A program made the translations under genes and the position numbers. Below are positions 61,601 through 64,000 of a stretch of 64,000 bases of DNA, piece by piece; the first letter of the stretch is position 1, and the number at the start of each line of letters is the position of its first letter. The notes below the pieces were generated by a model. That model was not told the origin of the DNA and did not search any database. It saw only the letters and a list, made by a program, of their open reading frames with translations. Origin of the DNA: Trichosphaerium sp. ATCC 40318 (lineage: Eukaryota > Discosea > Flabellinia > Trichosidae); contig JALMLS010000064.1 of assembly GCA_038496445.1 (NCBI GenBank), positions 434,001 through 498,000 of the forward strand, read 5' to 3'.

Positions 61601-61668
61601 GCGTTCACGCTATGATGACAGTAACATAAACCATATGGTCGTTATTGTCGGATGAAAACAGTGAATGC
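61601..61668 (+). promoter_or_regulatory. SECIS element for the selenoprotein GPx
   Basis: A textbook eukaryotic SECIS 12 bases after the stop codon. Helix I: GCGTTCAC (61601-61608) pairs with GTGAATGC (61661-61668). An internal loop follows, then the ATGAT/GGAT quartet of non-Watson-Crick G-A pairs (61612-61616 with 61650-61653). Helix II: GACAGTAAC (61617-61625) pairs with GTTATTGTC (61641-61649), nine pairs including one G-U. The apical loop starts ATAAACC and so carries the conserved A residues. A small ACC/GGT stem in the loop suggests form 2. It recruits SBP2 and EFsec so that UGA is read as Sec. Confidence 0.92.
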
Positions 61669-61911
61669 ACAAACTCTAGCGCCATTTTACAATTTTTTTG
61701 TAAAGTGGTCCGAAAAATAATAAAAAATCAAACGTATTTGTTGCGTTTTGATGCTAAGATATGCGTATTTGATTGCGGCAAGTGCAGTACAGCATTTTTG
61801 TAGAATTCAAACGTCAAGTAATTTCTCTTCGCTGCGATAATACTTAGTACACGGTTATAGAGTAGCTCACACCAGTACAGTCCCCTAAAAAACAAGATCT
61901 CCCACACCAAA
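61669..61911. other. Intergenic region
   Basis: 243 bp from the SECIS to the next ATG, AT-rich; a poly-A site and the RRM gene promoter are presumed here. Nothing else is seen. Confidence 0.4.
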
Positions 61912-63290
61912 ATGGCAACAACAAAGGTATTTGTAGGAAACCTAAGCTTCAGCTACACAGAAGCTGACCTCGGTAAAGAATTCGAACATATTGGCGAAGT
62001 GTACGCTTTGTTTTGCAAAAAAATAGTTTTGAGTTTTGGTAATTGATGCAAAAGTACAATTTACATTTGCTTTGAGCGCCCAGCTCACCAACGGGCCATG
62101 CCTACGCGGCCACAAACCGTTTTTTATGAATTGCCCTCGATCTGGGAAAGTTCCTACTTTCTGCATCGAATGCTACGTCACCACATACATCTGATGATAT
62201 TACTAGTACCGGCGCCCAAATTATTATGCAAGGCCGCAGATCACTTGGTTATGGCTTTGTCGAATTCGCCACTGCTGAAGATGCTCAAAAAGCAGTTGAC
62301 CAGATGAACAAGAAAGAACTAGGCGGTCGCGAGGTTAATGTTGAGTTTGCCAAACCTCCTCCAGAACGAAGCTCAGGCGAAGATGGAGAGGGAAGACGTG
62401 GTGGTCGTCGCGGAAGAGGCAGAGGCCGAGGCCGTGGACGTGGTCGTGGACGAGGATATCGCCGTCCACGCGAGAACACCGACGAAGAGGGTGACGAAGA
62501 AACAGAACGGTAAGAGTTCTCTCTTTGCGAAAATCCACACAATTTTAATTTTTTTTTGAATTCACCATTCCCTTTTTTTGTTTCTTCGTTCTTTTGCTTA
62601 TTTCTATTACAGTCCTCCTCGTCGTCGCGGTGGTCGTCGCTCTGATAATAAGGAAGAAGGAGACCGCCCAGAACGTGGTGGCAGAAGAGGTCGCGGTAGA
62701 GGTAAACGTACCCGCGTACCTGAAGAAGATCGGTGCGTTTAATATCCAATTAATTGTTTTTTTTTCTGATTTTCAAGACTTTTTAATTAATCAACGGCAA
62801 ACTGACCTCTTTCGACAGCCCAGACTCTGAGACTCTTCTCTTCGTTGCCAACTTACCTTGGGAATACGAAGACGATGATTTGATAAAGCTTTTCGAAGGT
62901 TTGAGCGTTGCTGAGGCTCACGTAGTCAAAACACGCACAGGACGCAGCAGAGGCTACGGTTTCGTTGAATTTGCTGATCAAGCAGCCCAACTTGAAGCTC
63001 TCAAGCAAGTTGATGGTAAAGAAGTCGACGGAAAGAATGGACAGCGCGCAATTTCTGTCAAGATTGCCCACAAGGGTGGTGATAAGTCCGAAGAGACCAA
63101 AACGGACGCTACTACCACTGAGGCCAAAGAAGAAACCTCAGAGGTTGCCACTGAAGAGGTTCCAGAGACCAAAGAGGAGGTTACAGAAGAGAAAGCCGCC
63201 CCAGTAGCTGCTGCTACTGAAGAGACCAAGGAGGAACCAAAAGAGGTTGAAGAGACCAAAGAAGCAGAAGAAAAACCTTCAACTGAATAG
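61912..63290 (+). CDS. RNA-binding protein with two RRM domains and an RG-rich linker
   Basis: RRM domains bind single-stranded RNA. RRM 1: KVFVGNLSFSYTEADLGKEF (RNP2), then across a 206 bp intron TGAQIIMQGRRSLGYGFVEF (RNP1). A linker of GRGRGRGRGRGYRR type follows, continued after an intron by PPRRRGGRRSDNKEEG and GRRGRGRGKRTRVPEE. RRM 2: ETLFVANLPWEYEDDDLIKL, then VVKTRTGRSRGYGFVEFADQ. The tail is acidic, rich in Glu/Lys/Thr/Val (AKEETSEVATEEVPETKEEV) and ends EEKPSTE, TAG 63288-63290. Codons are more GC-rich at third positions than neighbours, suggesting high expression. Order RRM-RGG-RRM-acidic recalls nucleolin or Gar2/Nsr1-like and fungal RNP proteins; a nucleolar or mRNP role is inference. 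Confidence 0.82.
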
Positions 63291-63763
63291 ATCTTTATGA
63301 CCCCACTAAGAACCATTTATTAAACAAAATATTGATAATATCATTTTATTGTGGTTTGTTTTTTTGTCAAAAACGTGCGCTTGGAGGCTGCGTTATGTTC
63401 TCTTTCTTAAAGTATTGGGAGGAGCGTGAAAGTGTTATTGGCACGCGGTTTTTTTTTTGAAAAGGTCATTTTTTGGTTTGGGTGATGGACTCAAACTCGC
63501 TTCTCTACGCTGGTCTTGGGAATTGTTTTGCACTGTCTTCATGTAGTCTATCCTTGTATGATTGTGTGAGATGAACTGTGATCCTGTCGCGGACGCCAAA
63601 ACCCGTGGCGTATTAACACAGACTTAGAACCTTAGTCTTGCAGTTTCATGAAAACTCCAAAAATTTCGTGTGTCAACCCCAGAAGTTATTGTTTTAAAGC
63701 CCCAACACTATACACCACATATACTACTTTGTAGTAGCGTATCATCTTACACACAATCAAAAA
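63291..63763. other. Intergenic region
   Basis: 473 bp including the 3' UTR of the RRM gene (AATA-rich near 63325-63345) and the promoter of the next gene. No other gene is seen. Confidence 0.45.
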
Positions 63764-64000
63764 ATGTTGCGTATTTCGGCGCTATTCGCAATTTTATGTT
63801 TATGGACTGTTTTCGCTTCAAATCATACTGTTCCTTCCAATGCAACACAGTGCACTACCACAGCGGACTGTTTACCATGGGTTTGCCGTCACTCTATTTG
63901 CGAGTACGTAAAAAGCTTAAAATTACTGCGCACGTGACCCACACACGTGCGAAATAGGCCTTGCTCTGTTGATGCGCGTCTTTGCGTGGCTGAACAGAAT
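63764..64000 (+). CDS. Start of a secreted Cys-containing protein (3' end outside window)
   Basis: The start MLRISALFAILCLWTVFA is a signal peptide. The mature part reads SNHTVPSNATQCTTTADCLP, then WVCRHSICE, and after a GTACGTAAAA intron PCSVDARLCVAEQN to the window end. Cys spacing (C-x5-C-x4-C-x4-C) and two N-glycosylation sites (NHT, NAT) suggest an extracellular disulfide-rich protein. Too little is present to name the family. Confidence 0.6.

Noticed and set aside
62098-62307. Small frame inside the long RRM-gene intron
   Set aside because: It overlaps RRM coding sequence in the wrong frame and lacks family features.

Overview
This is nuclear DNA of a small, intron-rich, AT-rich eukaryote. 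Genes on both strands are separated by a few tens to a few hundred bases. They are cut by many short introns (mostly about 45-90 bp) whose 5' ends very often read GTACGT and whose 3' ends are T-rich followed by AG. The gene content fits a free-living unicellular eukaryote: a C2-arrestin, a giant BEACH-WD40 protein, a double-RGS protein, a syntaxin-16 SNARE, an F-box/LRR protein, secreted M28 peptidases and a selenocysteine glutathione peroxidase. An amoebozoan is my best guess because the C2-arrestin arrangement is known from Dictyostelium, but this is inference and an early-branching fungus or another protist is not excluded.

Layout. 0-3 kb: 3' part of a C2-arrestin gene with a PGQ-rich tail. 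3.3-3.9 kb: TRM112. 4.2-5.5 kb: unrecognised Lys/Asp-rich then Cys-bearing protein. 5.7-10.7 kb: syntaxin-16/Tlg2 and a DUF1765-like protein. 11.3-13.0 kb: a protein joining a histone-H3-like fold to ankyrin repeats, with reading-frame breaks. 13.5-19.4 kb: two small unknown genes, a ZnT5/7-type zinc transporter with a His-rich tail, and small membrane proteins. 19.5-21.3 kb: a membrane-anchored arginase-fold protein. 21.5-34.6 kb: a small gene, then the ALFY-like BEACH-WD40 gene. 35.1-37.1 kb: a nuclease with tandem 'DWY' modules. 37.5-42.5 kb: a FAM204A-like gene and XPG nuclease, divergent with overlapping start codons. 42.8-45.6 kb: F-box/LRR and WD40 genes. 46.2-50.3 kb: FAM210-like mitochondrial protein and unrecognised genes. 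50.3-55.1 kb: tandem duplicate secreted M28 aminopeptidases. 55.5-60.3 kb: a Tudor-like nuclear protein and a double-RGS protein. 60.5-61.7 kb: selenoprotein glutathione peroxidase with a SECIS element. 61.9-64 kb: a two-RRM RG-rich RNA-binding protein and the start of a secreted Cys-containing protein.

The genes do not form an operon or one pathway. Themes are membrane traffic (syntaxin, BEACH, arrestin), metal and redox handling (ZnT, GPx), DNA repair (XPG), signalling (RGS) and secretion (M28). The most notable items are the UGA-encoded GPx with its SECIS, the H3-like/ankyrin fusion, and the modular nuclease. All multi-exon coordinates give the outer limits of the coding region; splice sites were chosen by hand from GT..AG signals and frame continuity.
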